This document shows positions 26,200-34,435 of a stretch of 64,000 nucleotides of DNA, piece after piece. Below the pieces are notes generated by a model. That model had not been told where the DNA came from, did not search any database, and saw only the letters and a list, made by a program, of their open reading frames with translations. How positions within the stretch are numbered: the stretch's first letter is position 1; each line of letters begins with the position of its first letter. Both the position numbers and the translations under genes were made by a program. Source of the DNA: Ruegeria conchae (GTDB taxonomy: Bacteria; Pseudomonadota; Alphaproteobacteria; Rhodobacterales; Rhodobacteraceae); NCBI RefSeq assembly GCF_000192475.1, contig NZ_AEYW01000006.1:310001-374000 (forward strand), written 5' to 3'.

Positions 26200-27507
26200 C
26201 TAAAGAGGTCGCACTTTGAGGGCCGTGATCCGGTTACCCTCGCGTGCGGTGACTTCGAACCGAAAGCCGTGAAATGAAAACACCTGCCCAACGATCGGGA
26301 TCATCTGTGCTTCGTGAATGACAAGACCAGCCAAAGTGTTGGCTTCTTCGTCCGGCAGGGCCCAGTCGAGGGCGCGATTGACGTCGCGGATGGTCATTGC
26401 ACCTTCGACGAGGAATTGGCCATCATCGGTGCGGGTGACGGGTACTTCTTCGTCGATGTCGAACTCGTCGGCGATCTCACCGACGATTTCTTCCAGAATA
26501 TCCTCGAGCGTGATCAATCCGCGCAGCGATCCATACTCATCCACAACAAGCGCGAAATGGCTATGCATCCTAAGAAACTCGCGCATCTGGTCGTCCAGAG
26601 TGGTGGTTTCAGGAACGAAATAAGGATCGTTAGCCACCTTTGCGATGTCGAAATTCTTAAGCCGCTCCGGATCGCCATCTGCACCGCCGACTTGGGCGTA
26701 CATCGCGCGAAACAAGTCCTTGGCATGGACCACACCCACGATGTTTTCCTGTTCCTCCCGAAAAACCGGCAGGCGGGTGTGGGGGCTTTCCAGGCATTGT
26801 TTAAGGATCGCCTCGGGTTCATCATCGGCATCAATCATCTCAATATTCGAGCGATGGAGCATGATCTCTTCCACCGCGCGATCACCAAGATCCAGCGCAC
26901 CCAGAATACGGTCGCGATCTTCCTTTTCGACAACTCCTTCGGAATGGCCCAGTTGCAGCGCGCCAGCGATTTCTTCCCGCACCGCGAGAATGTTGCTGTC
27001 AGGGTCGATTTTTACGCCAAACAAGCGCAGCACTCCGCGCACGAGAAGCCGGACGGCGGCTACGACGGGCGAAAACACCGTCACGACAACACCGATAACA
27101 GGCGCGACCCATGCGGCAGCCTTTTCAGCGTTTGTAATAGCGTAGGTCTTGGGCAGCACTTCGGCAAAGATCAACACCAGCAAGGTCATCACTAGCGTCG
27201 CCAATGCCACTCCGCTTTCGCCGAATAGCCGCGTAAACAGTGCTGTGGCCAGCGAAGCGGCAAGGATGTTGACAAGGTTATTGCCCAACAGGACCGAGCC
27301 GATCAGGCGTTCGTTGTCGTCGGTAATATCCAGCGCCATCTGCGCCCCGCGTGAACCTTTGTCAGCCTGCGCCCTTAGCTTTCCGCGTGATGACGCAGTC
27401 AGGGCGGTTTCCGAGCCAGAGAAAAAGCCCGATAGCACAAGGAGAAGAAGAATGGATCCTGTCGTGATCCAGAATGCACTGTCGAGCAAAGAAGAGGTGG
27501 GTTCCAT
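26200..27507 (-). CDS. CNNM/CorC-family transporter-associated protein (HlyC/CorC type)
   Basis: 435-residue membrane protein. The N-terminal CNNM (DUF21) domain has about four helices and the signature SGFFSGSETALTASSRGKLR; LIFAEVLPKTYAI is also typical. It is followed by a tandem CBS pair (VEEIMLHRSNIEMID, LPVFREEQENIVGVVHAKDL, FALVVDEYGSLRGLITLEDI) and a C-terminal CorC_HlyC domain (FLVEGAMTIRDVNRAL). The family is implicated in Mg2+/Co2+ homeostasis; true hemolysin activity is not implied. Lies 63 nt downstream of xerD on the same strand, so possibly co-transcribed. Confidence 0.92.
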   Translation of the reverse strand: MEPTSSLLDSAFWITTGSILLLLVLSGFFSGSETALTASSRGKLRAQADKGSRGAQMALDITDDNERLIGSVLLGNNLVNILAASLATALFTRLFGESGVALATLVMTLLVLIFAEVLPKTYAITNAEKAAAWVAPVIGVVVTVFSPVVAAVRLLVRGVLRLFGVKIDPDSNILAVREEIAGALQLGHSEGVVEKEDRDRILGALDLGDRAVEEIMLHRSNIEMIDADDEPEAILKQCLESPHTRLPVFREEQENIVGVVHAKDLFRAMYAQVGGADGDPERLKNFDIAKVANDPYFVPETTTLDDQMREFLRMHSHFALVVDEYGSLRGLITLEDILEEIVGEIADEFDIDEEVPVTRTDDGQFLVEGAMTIRDVNRALDWALPDEEANTLAGLVIHEAQMIPIVGQVFSFHGFRFEVTAREGNRITALKVRPL

Positions 27508-27570
27508 CGGTCCTAGGTTATTCTTGTTGCTGCATCCGTTATGGGGCTGCGACCACGTCCGATCAAGGGG

Positions 27571-28527
27571 TTAGCCTTGATCTGTGGTGTCATCCTTGGC
27601 AAGCGGGTGGTGTTCCAGCACCAGTTCCGACAAGCGTTCATCCAGAACATGGGTATAAATCTCGGTTGTGGCGACATCCGCATGGCCCAGAAGTGTCTGG
27701 ATCGAGCGTAAATCCGCACCATTGGCCAGCAGATGCGTCGCAAACGCATGGCGCAGTGTGTGCGGGGTGACCTTCTCGGGTGAAACGCCGCCCTCGACGG
27801 CCAGTTCCTTGACCAGAAGGAAGAAGCGATGCCGTGTCAAATGCCCTGATTTCCCGCGCGAAGGAAACAGAAAACGTGATGCCTGTGCACCTTTTTTTAT
27901 CGCTTGCTCTTCAGCCGCATCGCGGACCATGAGCCATCCGCTTAACGCTTCGCGCGCGGGAGGGGATAGCGGGACCATCCGCTCTTTGCCACCTTTGCCT
28001 AGAACTAACAGCATCCGGGGGTCGCCTCTGGCAGAGCTTACCGGCAACGACACAAGTTCAGTCACCCGCATCCCTGTTGCGTAAAGAAGCTCCATCAAAC
28101 AGGTGTTGCGTATTCTGTCGGCTTCGGACCGACCCGTTCGGCGTGCTGCGGCAAGCAGGCGGTCAACCTCAGGCACATCCAGCGTTTTGGGCAGTCGTTT
28201 CGCACGTCCGGGGCCTTTGATCTGGATCGCGGGGTTGCTGTCACGCCATCCCTCCTCGAACGCAAATCGATACAACTGCTTGATCGCAGACAACCGCCGC
28301 GCGCGGGTGGCGCGGGACAGGCCCTGCGCATCGCAGTCGATCAAGTAGCCTTCGATCCCGTCTCGGTCAGCCTCGGCAAAGCCAGACTTTCGTCGTGTCA
28401 GCCAGTCTGAGAAATCCTTAAGGTCGCGTCCGTATGCAAGCAAGGTATTGGTTGCAGCCCCGAGTTCGGCGGCTTGCGCTTCGAGGAAGGTGGAAACCCA
28501 CAGATCCTGAGACGAGGGTGCGGTCAT
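27571..28527 (-). CDS. xerD: Site-specific tyrosine recombinase XerD
   Basis: Chromosome dimer resolution recombinase, 318 residues. The N-terminal SAM-like core-binding domain contains TLLAYGRDLKDFSDWL. The catalytic domain shows the tyrosine-recombinase residues Arg154 (TGMRVTELVSL), Lys178 (GKGGKERMVPL), His256 and Arg259 (HTLRHAFATHLL), His282 (LLGHADVATTEIYTH) and Tyr291. The genomic context (core genes aroK-aroB and the conserved exported protein) argues for the housekeeping XerD, not a mobile integrase. Its start lies 2 nt after the stop of the upstream exported-protein gene, so the two are one transcription unit. Confidence 0.92.
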   Translation of the reverse strand: MTAPSSQDLWVSTFLEAQAAELGAATNTLLAYGRDLKDFSDWLTRRKSGFAEADRDGIEGYLIDCDAQGLSRATRARRLSAIKQLYRFAFEEGWRDSNPAIQIKGPGRAKRLPKTLDVPEVDRLLAAARRTGRSEADRIRNTCLMELLYATGMRVTELVSLPVSSARGDPRMLLVLGKGGKERMVPLSPPAREALSGWLMVRDAAEEQAIKKGAQASRFLFPSRGKSGHLTRHRFFLLVKELAVEGGVSPEKVTPHTLRHAFATHLLANGADLRSIQTLLGHADVATTEIYTHVLDERLSELVLEHHPLAKDDTTDQG

Positions 28528-28529
28528 CC

Positions 28530-30056
28530 TCAGGCCCCGTTCAGGATCATGAGCTGTAATGCAGCTCGGCGCGCGGTATCTTCGAGCCCGACACGTCGGA
28601 ACGTGGCAATCGCGGCCGTCAGATCCACCAGATTGCCGCGCGCGCCATGGGCGAACAACTGCATCGTTTCCAGAATGGCCTCGCCCAACTGATCATTGAG
28701 CAGCATGGCGTTTATGTCCGAAGGGACAGGCGCAGACCAGGCAAAACCTTGTGAAATGGCATCAGCGAGTGGGGTAGGAGAGGGCGCGCGCTGCGGATCG
28801 CCTTGTGCAAGGGCGGACAAAAACTTGTTGGCGTCCGACTCGTCAGGCATCGTGCGTGCCGCGTCTTCATAAAGCTCGGACAAAAGCAGAATACGCCAAC
28901 GGAGGTTTTCTGCAGTCTGATCGGGCAACTTCATTGATGCCAGACGCGGCGCAAACAATTCGGCAAAGGGCACTTCCAGGCCGACCGATTTCATCTGTGC
29001 CCAAACAGCTGTTAACGCGTTTGAAACTGGCACCGGCTTGCCAGTTTCGAGCGCGGCTTCGAACTTTTGTATGGCTGAGACACGATCCCATACCGCACCT
29101 GAGGCTGCAGGGGAGCGTTCGGTATAAAGGCCAAGCAACTGGTTTGGCGTCAGAGCACCAATCCGCGTCAACCGTTCGGCAGCTTCGATCTGAGCTTTCC
29201 ACCCCGCAACGTCCCGCAAATCAGCGTTTGCAAAGGCCCGAGGCAGAGATGCCGTGGGCAGGCGTTCACCAATGGCTTCGAACATTCGGAAGGTGAGAGG
29301 ATCAGGATCTTCGGGTTGTGGAAGATACTCGGCCCCTTCGAACAATTCAGGGCTGAGAAAGCGATCGAGCAGGGCAAGCTGATCGTCGGGCAAGACCTGC
29401 AACGCATGTGCTGCTTCAAGTGTAAGCGCTGCCGAGGACCAATCCCCTCGGCGCGCCTTACAGAATATCTGAGCGGCGTAGTTCCTTGATAAATTCGGCT
29501 GTGCGATAAGGGCTGTGCAGCTTCGATCTTCGTCACCGGTCAGCAACGTGGCATCGAACCAACGTCTAAAGCGGTCTTGCGTATCGGTCGGACCGGCCAG
29601 TTGAACCAAGGATTGCACCGGATCGGATGCGCCCAATTGCATAAGACGTTCGAGTCGCGCCATCAGCAATGTGTCTTCCGCCTGCCCACCCGCTGGGGCG
29701 CGGGCTTCGGACAAGAGCAACGTAAACAACAATCGTTGCATCGCTGGGTTGGACTTGACCTGTACCTTCGAGATCAAATCCGCGAGCCGATCAGCATCGC
29801 TGCTGCGCCACAGGTCCACCGGCAGACCAGTGACTGAAGACGCAACCAACCCCAGAGGAGGGGACAGCGCCTCCAACGGGGTGACCTGCACCTCGGGTTG
29901 CAGTCCCGTCTGCGTCACAGGGGGTTCCATCAGCACCGTGCCCGGCAGGTTTTCTGGCGGGTCAGTTAGCCAGTCGATGACTGACAATGGCTCTTGCGTT
30001 TGCGCCTGTGCGGTTCCGGCCAGAAAAAGCGCCAGTAAGGTGCCTTTAGTCTGCAT
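28530..30056 (-). CDS. Conserved exported protein of unknown function
   Basis: 508 residues with a signal peptide (MQTKGTLLALFLAGTAQAQTQ). The mature protein has a short Pro-rich start, then is almost wholly alpha-helical with many Leu/Ala repeats, giving the look of a TPR-like or helical-repeat solenoid (RLERLMQLGASDPVQSLVQL, SAALTLEAAHALQVLPDDQL). Two Cys (CTALIAQPN, IFCKARRGDW) may form a disulfide. No catalytic motif is visible. It overlaps the upstream 49-residue membrane-peptide gene by 11 nt and abuts xerD downstream. From recollection the same arrangement occurs in related Rhodobacteraceae, but function is not recognised. Confidence 0.75.
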   Translation of the reverse strand: MQTKGTLLALFLAGTAQAQTQEPLSVIDWLTDPPENLPGTVLMEPPVTQTGLQPEVQVTPLEALSPPLGLVASSVTGLPVDLWRSSDADRLADLISKVQVKSNPAMQRLLFTLLLSEARAPAGGQAEDTLLMARLERLMQLGASDPVQSLVQLAGPTDTQDRFRRWFDATLLTGDEDRSCTALIAQPNLSRNYAAQIFCKARRGDWSSAALTLEAAHALQVLPDDQLALLDRFLSPELFEGAEYLPQPEDPDPLTFRMFEAIGERLPTASLPRAFANADLRDVAGWKAQIEAAERLTRIGALTPNQLLGLYTERSPAASGAVWDRVSAIQKFEAALETGKPVPVSNALTAVWAQMKSVGLEVPFAELFAPRLASMKLPDQTAENLRWRILLLSELYEDAARTMPDESDANKFLSALAQGDPQRAPSPTPLADAISQGFAWSAPVPSDINAMLLNDQLGEAILETMQLFAHGARGNLVDLTAAIATFRRVGLEDTARRAALQLMILNGA

Positions 30057-30195
30057 TCAGGATGACCGGCTCGCGAATTTCATTTTTCGGGGCGGAGAAG
30101 TCCGCGCCGAAATACGGCCCGATATAGGCATACCCAACCAGCCCGATGAAACACAGGCAAATGATGTATATCAGGAACTTGATCAAACGGCCCAT
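30046..30195 (-). CDS. Small single-span membrane protein (49 aa)
   Basis: Short reading frame starting ATG at 30195, encoding MGRLIKFLIYIICLCFIGLV and a short tail with Tyr, Asp and Glu, ending PVILNAD. There is one strongly hydrophobic N-terminal helix (residues about 5-25) with a basic start, predicting an inner-membrane anchor with its C-terminus outside. Its stop codon lies 11 nt inside the following exported-protein gene (ATGCAGACTAA contains both), a tight overlap indicating coupled translation. It is divergent from aroK. Function unknown; a membrane partner for the exported helical protein is possible. Confidence 0.65.
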   Translation of the reverse strand: MGRLIKFLIYIICLCFIGLVGYAYIGPYFGADFSAPKNEIREPVILNAD

Positions 30196-30274
30196 GGGTG
30201 AACGCTGCCTCAATTTTTGCTTTTGGCCAAGTTATAACTAGCATTTTCCCTAAGATCACGTCATTCACGACGAA

Positions 30275-30862
30275 ATGAGCGAAATTAAGCATAACACGGT
30301 GCCTTCTGACACAGCGACGCAGTTTCGACTGCACAAAACCGTCGTTTTGGTTGGAATGATGGGGGCAGGCAAAACAGCCGTGGGTCGTGCGCTGGCTGCC
30401 CGGCTGGGTGTTCCTTTTCTTGACAGCGATACCGAAATCGAATCGGCAGCCAACATGACCATCCCTGAAATCTTCGCACGGGATGGAGAAGCGTTCTTTC
30501 GCAGCAAGGAAAGTCAGATTATCGGGCGGCTTTTAGACGAAGAAAGAGGTATCCTGTCGACAGGTGGTGGTGCGTTTCTTGCCGAAGGTAATCGCAAAAT
30601 GATCTCGGATCGTGGTGCCTCGGTTTGGTTAAAGGCTGATTTGGATGTGCTGTGGAATCGTGTCAAACACAAGGATACGCGGCCTCTGCTGCGTACAGCG
30701 GACCCCTATGCGACGCTGCGCGACTTGTATGAAGCGCGGGTGCCGATCTATGAACAATCTGATCTGGTGGCGGACTCGGATGGTGAGACCGCAATCGAAG
30801 ATATGGTGGATCGGGTCATCGCCGCCTTGGTGACACGCCCAGATATTTTGGAACGAAATTAA
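30275..30862 (+). CDS. aroK: Shikimate kinase
   Basis: Fifth step of the shikimate pathway, phosphorylating shikimate at O3. The 195-residue P-loop protein has Walker A GMMGAGKT (residues 27-34), the shikimate-binding DSDTEIE, the core Arg in FFRSKES, LSTGGGAFL (Walker B-like GGG) and the lid segment KDTRPLLR. There is an N-terminal extension of about 20 residues relative to E. coli AroK, as in other alphaproteobacteria. Its TAA overlaps the aroB ATG by one nt, so the two are translationally coupled. Divergent from the small membrane protein gene. Confidence 0.96.
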   Translation: MSEIKHNTVPSDTATQFRLHKTVVLVGMMGAGKTAVGRALAARLGVPFLDSDTEIESAANMTIPEIFARDGEAFFRSKESQIIGRLLDEERGILSTGGGAFLAEGNRKMISDRGASVWLKADLDVLWNRVKHKDTRPLLRTADPYATLRDLYEARVPIYEQSDLVADSDGETAIEDMVDRVIAALVTRPDILERN

Positions 30863-31971
30863 TGCATCAAACTGTACATGTTGACCTGGCCGAGCGTTCT
30901 TATGATGTTGAAATCGGCCCCGGACTTTTGGCGCAATCTGGGGAACGGATTGCCCCGTTATTAAAGCGTCCGCGTGTCGCGGTTCTGACCGATGAAACGG
31001 TCGCGGGAATGCATCTGGATGCCCTGCGTGATGGATTGGCGTCAGCCGGTATCAAGATGACTGCGCTGGCGCTTCCAGCCGGTGAGGCAACCAAAAGCTG
31101 GCCGCATTTTGAGCGCGCGGTGGAATGGTTGCTGGCGGAAAAGGTTGAACGGAACGACATTGTCGTTGCGCTTGGTGGCGGGGTGATCGGCGATCTGGCG
31201 GGTTTTGCTGCTGCAGTGATGCGGCGCGGAGTGAGCTTTGTTCAGATACCGACCTCGCTGTTGGCGCAGGTCGACAGCTCGGTTGGCGGCAAGACCGGGA
31301 TCAATGCGCCGCAGGGCAAGAACCTGATCGGCGCGTTTCATCAGCCGTCACTGGTATTGGCCGATACTGACGTGCTGGGCACGTTACAGACGCGAGACTT
31401 TCTCGCTGGATATGGTGAGGTCGTCAAATACGGACTGTTGGGTGATGCCCAGTTCTTTGAGTGGCTAGAAGATAACGGGCCTCTGTTGACGTCCGGCGAC
31501 ATGGCAGCGCGGGTGCAGGCTGTCACACGCTCGGTTCAGATGAAGGCCGATATCGTGGCGCGTGATGAGACCGAGCAGGGCGACCGGGCTTTGCTCAATC
31601 TGGGTCATACCTTCTGTCACGCGCTTGAGGCCGCAACGGGCTATTCAGATCGCTTGTTGCACGGCGAAGGTGTCGCCATCGGGTGTGCGCTGGCGTTTGA
31701 GACTTCTTCTCGGTTGGGCTTGTGTTCGCAAGAAGACCCGAGCCGCGTCAGGGCGCATTTGAGCGCGATGGGTATGAAGACGGACCTTGCTGATATCCCG
31801 GGTGAGTTGCCGGATGCGGAAACGCTGGTCGATCTGATGGCGCAGGACAAAAAGGTCATGGACGGTCAGTTGCGGTTCATTATGGCGCGAGGGATCGGGC
31901 AAGCTTTCGTCACACCGGATGTGCCCCGCGAGACGGTGGTTTCTGTACTTAAGGACGCGTTGGAGGTGTGA
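30862..31971 (+). CDS. aroB: 3-dehydroquinate synthase
   Basis: Second step of the shikimate pathway, converting DAHP to 3-dehydroquinate with NAD+ and a divalent metal. The 369 residues contain the NAD-binding ALGGGVIGDLAGFAAA and the TSLLAQVDSSVGGKTGIN block, NLIGAFHQPSLVLAD, GYGEVVKYGLL, and the metal ligands in NLGHTFCHALE and LLHGEGVAIG. Normal length. Second gene of an aroK-aroB operon; converges on the site-2 protease gene with only 7 nt between stop codons. Confidence 0.97.
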   Translation: MHQTVHVDLAERSYDVEIGPGLLAQSGERIAPLLKRPRVAVLTDETVAGMHLDALRDGLASAGIKMTALALPAGEATKSWPHFERAVEWLLAEKVERNDIVVALGGGVIGDLAGFAAAVMRRGVSFVQIPTSLLAQVDSSVGGKTGINAPQGKNLIGAFHQPSLVLADTDVLGTLQTRDFLAGYGEVVKYGLLGDAQFFEWLEDNGPLLTSGDMAARVQAVTRSVQMKADIVARDETEQGDRALLNLGHTFCHALEAATGYSDRLLHGEGVAIGCALAFETSSRLGLCSQEDPSRVRAHLSAMGMKTDLADIPGELPDAETLVDLMAQDKKVMDGQLRFIMARGIGQAFVTPDVPRETVVSVLKDALEV

Positions 31972-31978
31972 TTGAGGC

Positions 31979-33049
31979 TTAGCGCCCCTGGATCACCATC
32001 AACTCGCCGATATTTTCACGCGTGATATAGCCGACCATGTGCCCCGATTTGGTGCATACGGCAATCGCGGGCGCACCTTTGTGTAGGCCATTCAGGACTT
32101 TGTCCAATCCGCTGGTCAGCTCAACCTGCGGAATATTGGTATCCATAATCGAGACCGCCAATTCCGAGCGGGGATGGTCACCCGCCAATGCGGTAAACAG
32201 GCGATCACGGGTCACGAACCCCATAAGACTGCCGTTTAGTGCCAGTACCGGAAACTCGTGCTGGGTTGTGTGAATGACTGCTTGTGCTGCTGTTGCCAAT
32301 GTATCGTCCGGCGATAACGCCTTAAACTCGGTGATCATCGCATCCCGAGCCATCACACGCCGTGCAACTGAACGCAACGCAACGTCCTGATTCTCGGCGT
32401 TAGCAGCTATGAAAACAAAGACGGCGATCAGGACCAATATTGGATTGCCTGAGGTCAGCCCCAGAAATCCAAGCCCGACAGCAACGATCTGACCACCGAG
32501 TGCAGCAATGCGGGTTGCCTTGGCGCGTTCCATTTTCATGCACAGCAAGGCGCGGAAGACGCGTCCTCCATCCATCGGGAAAGCCGGGATCATGTTAAAG
32601 GCCGCCAATAGCAGGTTCACATAGGCCAAACGGCTGAGCAGGCCGGTTGCGGCCGAGTCAATCTGGTCGAGTGAACCAAGTTGTATGCTTGCCCCCAAGA
32701 CAACAAGAATCGCCCAAATCGCGATGTTTACGGCGGGTCCAGCGAGGGCGACCCAGACCTCTTGCATCGGTTTTTCTGGCATTCGCTCAAGACGCGCCAG
32801 CCCGCCAATCGGTAACAGAGTGATGTCAGGGGTACGGATGCCATATCTCCGCGCCATCAGCGCGTGGCCGAACTCATGCGCCACAACACAGGCAAACAAG
32901 GCGAGTACGAATACGACATTGTCAATCGCCGCAGGCAAGCCGCCGCTGGAATAGGCCGCAAAACCAACCCAGGCGAGCAGCAAAAAGAAGGTGACATGGA
33001 CCCTCAGTTCCGAGCCGAGTAATCGGCCAAGTGAGAAGGACCATGCCAT
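31979..33049 (-). CDS. Site-2 protease family zinc metalloprotease with CBS domains
   Basis: Intramembrane M50 protease of 356 residues with about six hydrophobic segments. The zinc site HEFGH is at residues 58-62 (VVAHEFGHALMARRYG), and the second motif AFNMIPAFPMDGGRVFRAL supplies the third ligand Asp. A C-terminal pair of CBS domains (about residues 235-350) ends with GHMVGYITRENIGELM. This SpoIVFB-like architecture with CBS suggests regulation by an adenine nucleotide or other ligand. Substrate not known. It lies 18 nt downstream of ssb on the same strand. Confidence 0.92.
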   Translation of the reverse strand: MAWSFSLGRLLGSELRVHVTFFLLLAWVGFAAYSSGGLPAAIDNVVFVLALFACVVAHEFGHALMARRYGIRTPDITLLPIGGLARLERMPEKPMQEVWVALAGPAVNIAIWAILVVLGASIQLGSLDQIDSAATGLLSRLAYVNLLLAAFNMIPAFPMDGGRVFRALLCMKMERAKATRIAALGGQIVAVGLGFLGLTSGNPILVLIAVFVFIAANAENQDVALRSVARRVMARDAMITEFKALSPDDTLATAAQAVIHTTQHEFPVLALNGSLMGFVTRDRLFTALAGDHPRSELAVSIMDTNIPQVELTSGLDKVLNGLHKGAPAIAVCTKSGHMVGYITRENIGELMVIQGR

Positions 33050-33067
33050 ATTTAGTCTCCGCTTGGT

Positions 33068-33553
33068 TTAGAACGGAATCTCGTCATCGTCGATCCCGCC
33101 AGACGCAGGGGCTGGTGCGCTGGAGGGGCCGCCATAAGGGTCGCCATATCCGCCGCCCGCTTGTCCGCCGCCATAGCCGCCTCCACCGCCGCCGCCTTCA
33201 CCGCGGGCATCGAGCATTACCAGCGTCGAGCCGAAGCCCTGTAGTACTACCTCGGTCGAATAACGATCCTGACCGGACTGATCCTGCCACTTACGCGTTT
33301 GCAATTGCCCCTCGACGTAAATTTTTGAACCCTTGCGCAGATACTGTTCAGCCACGCGTACAAGTCCTTCGTTGAATATGGCGACCGAGTGCCATTCTGT
33401 CCGTTCACGGCGCTCTCCGGTATTGCGGTCCTTCCAGGTTTCCGAGGTGGCAATGCGCAGGTTGCATACTTTACCACCGTTTTGAAACGTCCGCACTTCA
33501 GGATCGCGGCCCAGATTGCCGACCAGAATGACCTTGTTGACTGAACCCGCCAT
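33068..33553 (-). CDS. ssb: Single-stranded DNA-binding protein
   Basis: 161-residue homotetrameric SSB. The OB fold is recognised by [38 protein letters not shown] and the [20 protein letters not shown] segment. A Gly-rich disordered linker (residues about 113-150) leads to the acidic interaction tip DDDEIPF. It shares an intergenic region of about 200 bp with the divergent lytic transglycosylase gene; one GTTC-N7-GACC sequence there is only a partial LexA-like match. Confidence 0.97.
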   Translation of the reverse strand: MAGSVNKVILVGNLGRDPEVRTFQNGGKVCNLRIATSETWKDRNTGERRERTEWHSVAIFNEGLVRVAEQYLRKGSKIYVEGQLQTRKWQDQSGQDRYSTEVVLQGFGSTLVMLDARGEGGGGGGGYGGGQAGGGYGDPYGGPSSAPAPASGGIDDDEIPF

Positions 33554-33632
33554 TTATTCCCTCGTTTTACTCTGACTGGATGGCGCCCGAATCTGGCGCT
33601 GTGTTCTGCTGCTGACCCTATACGGGCTGAGA

Positions 33633-33726
33633 CTTGGTTAAAACATGATTGATGCTGCAACGGTGAATGGGAAAATATTAGGCCAACTTTAACCAAGCTT
33701 TCATTTCCGGCTGATTTAACTATAAT
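33633..33726 (+). promoter_or_regulatory. Promoter region with CtrA-like half-sites between ssb and the transglycosylase
   Basis: A TATAAT -10 hexamer lies at 33721-33726, with CTTTCA at 33698-33703 seventeen bp upstream, serving the transglycosylase gene. A perfect 10-bp inverted repeat (CTTGGTTAAA 33633-33642, TTTAACCAAG 33688-33697) contains two TTAACCAA sequences, and TTAACTAT lies at 33716-33723. Each differs by one base from the CtrA half-site TTAACCAT, so CtrA control is plausible. Confidence 0.4.
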
Positions 33727-33760
33727 TCGGCTGGTTGTTGAGGGTGCAGGATTGGCTTTA

Positions 33761-34339
33761 ATGCGGTTTCTGATCGGTGGTATTTCTGTTTTAGGTGTTT
33801 GCCTTGTGTCCTTTTCGGCGCAGGCGGAAACCCTTTCAACAAAGAATCGAAAGGCGCTTTTCCTGAAGCAATCCAAGGTATTGGACGGTCGTGCTGCAAG
33901 CCAGTATCGCGATTCAGATCGGCTTAGACCTAAAACTGAGAACGGGAAGTTTGCCAAGCGATACACCGGAAATTATCGGGGCCAATATCTGAATCACGCC
34001 CGGAATGCGGCCCGAAAGCATAATGTGCCAGAAGAGCTGTTCTTGCGACTTGTCCAACAGGAAAGCGGATGGAACCCGCATGCTGAATCGCACAAGGGCG
34101 CTTTGGGTCTTGCGCAATTGATGCCACAGACAGCTAGGTTGCTGGGTGTCAATCCGTATGACCCCATCCAAAACCTGGAAGGGGGCGCGCGTTATCTGTC
34201 GTGGCAGTATCGCAAGTTCAAATCCTGGCGGCTTGCTTTGGCAGCGTACAATGCTGGCCCCAAAGCGGTCGAAAAGCATGGCGGCATACCACCTTACAAA
34301 GAGACCCAGAACTATGTGAAAGTGATCTGGGGCGGCTAA
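33761..34339 (+). CDS. Lytic transglycosylase (SLT family)
   Basis: Periplasmic peptidoglycan-cleaving muramidase of 192 residues. The signal peptide ends near SFSAQAETL. The SLT domain begins around residue 75, with catalytic Glu101 in [12 protein letters not shown], the [17 protein letters not shown] motif, [13 protein letters not shown], and the [20 protein letters not shown] block with the conserved Tyr and Asn. The ATG at 33761 is preferred over a TTG three codons upstream. The compact single-domain form suggests a cell-wall remodelling or secretion/flagellum-associated enzyme; no such apparatus is adjacent. Confidence 0.93.
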   Translation: MRFLIGGISVLGVCLVSFSAQAETLSTKNRKALFLKQSKVLDGRAASQYRDSDRLRPKTENGKFAKRYTGNYRGQYLNHARNAARKHNVPEELFLRLVQQESGWNPHAESHKGALGLAQLMPQTARLLGVNPYDPIQNLEGGARYLSWQYRKFKSWRLALAAYNAGPKAVEKHGGIPPYKETQNYVKVIWGG

Positions 34340-34435
34340 AAACCCGGTGCTGCGGCGCAGAGAGGCTGTTTCTTGATCAAGTACAGAGCGCTGCCTTAGT
34401 CTGGGTAGATAGCTCTCAGACTTGTGCGGTTTGTA

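Noticed and set aside
26314-27195. 293-residue plus-strand reading frame
   Set aside because: Antisense to the CNNM/CorC gene, without motifs or ribosome binding site.
27571-28527. Tyrosine recombinase as an integrase of a mobile element
   Set aside because: Housekeeping neighbours, XerD-like length and motifs, no attachment repeats or phage genes.
33603-33617. GTTC-N7-GACC near ssb as a LexA box
   Set aside because: The second half-site has two mismatches, so it does not meet the GTTC-N7-GTTC consensus.
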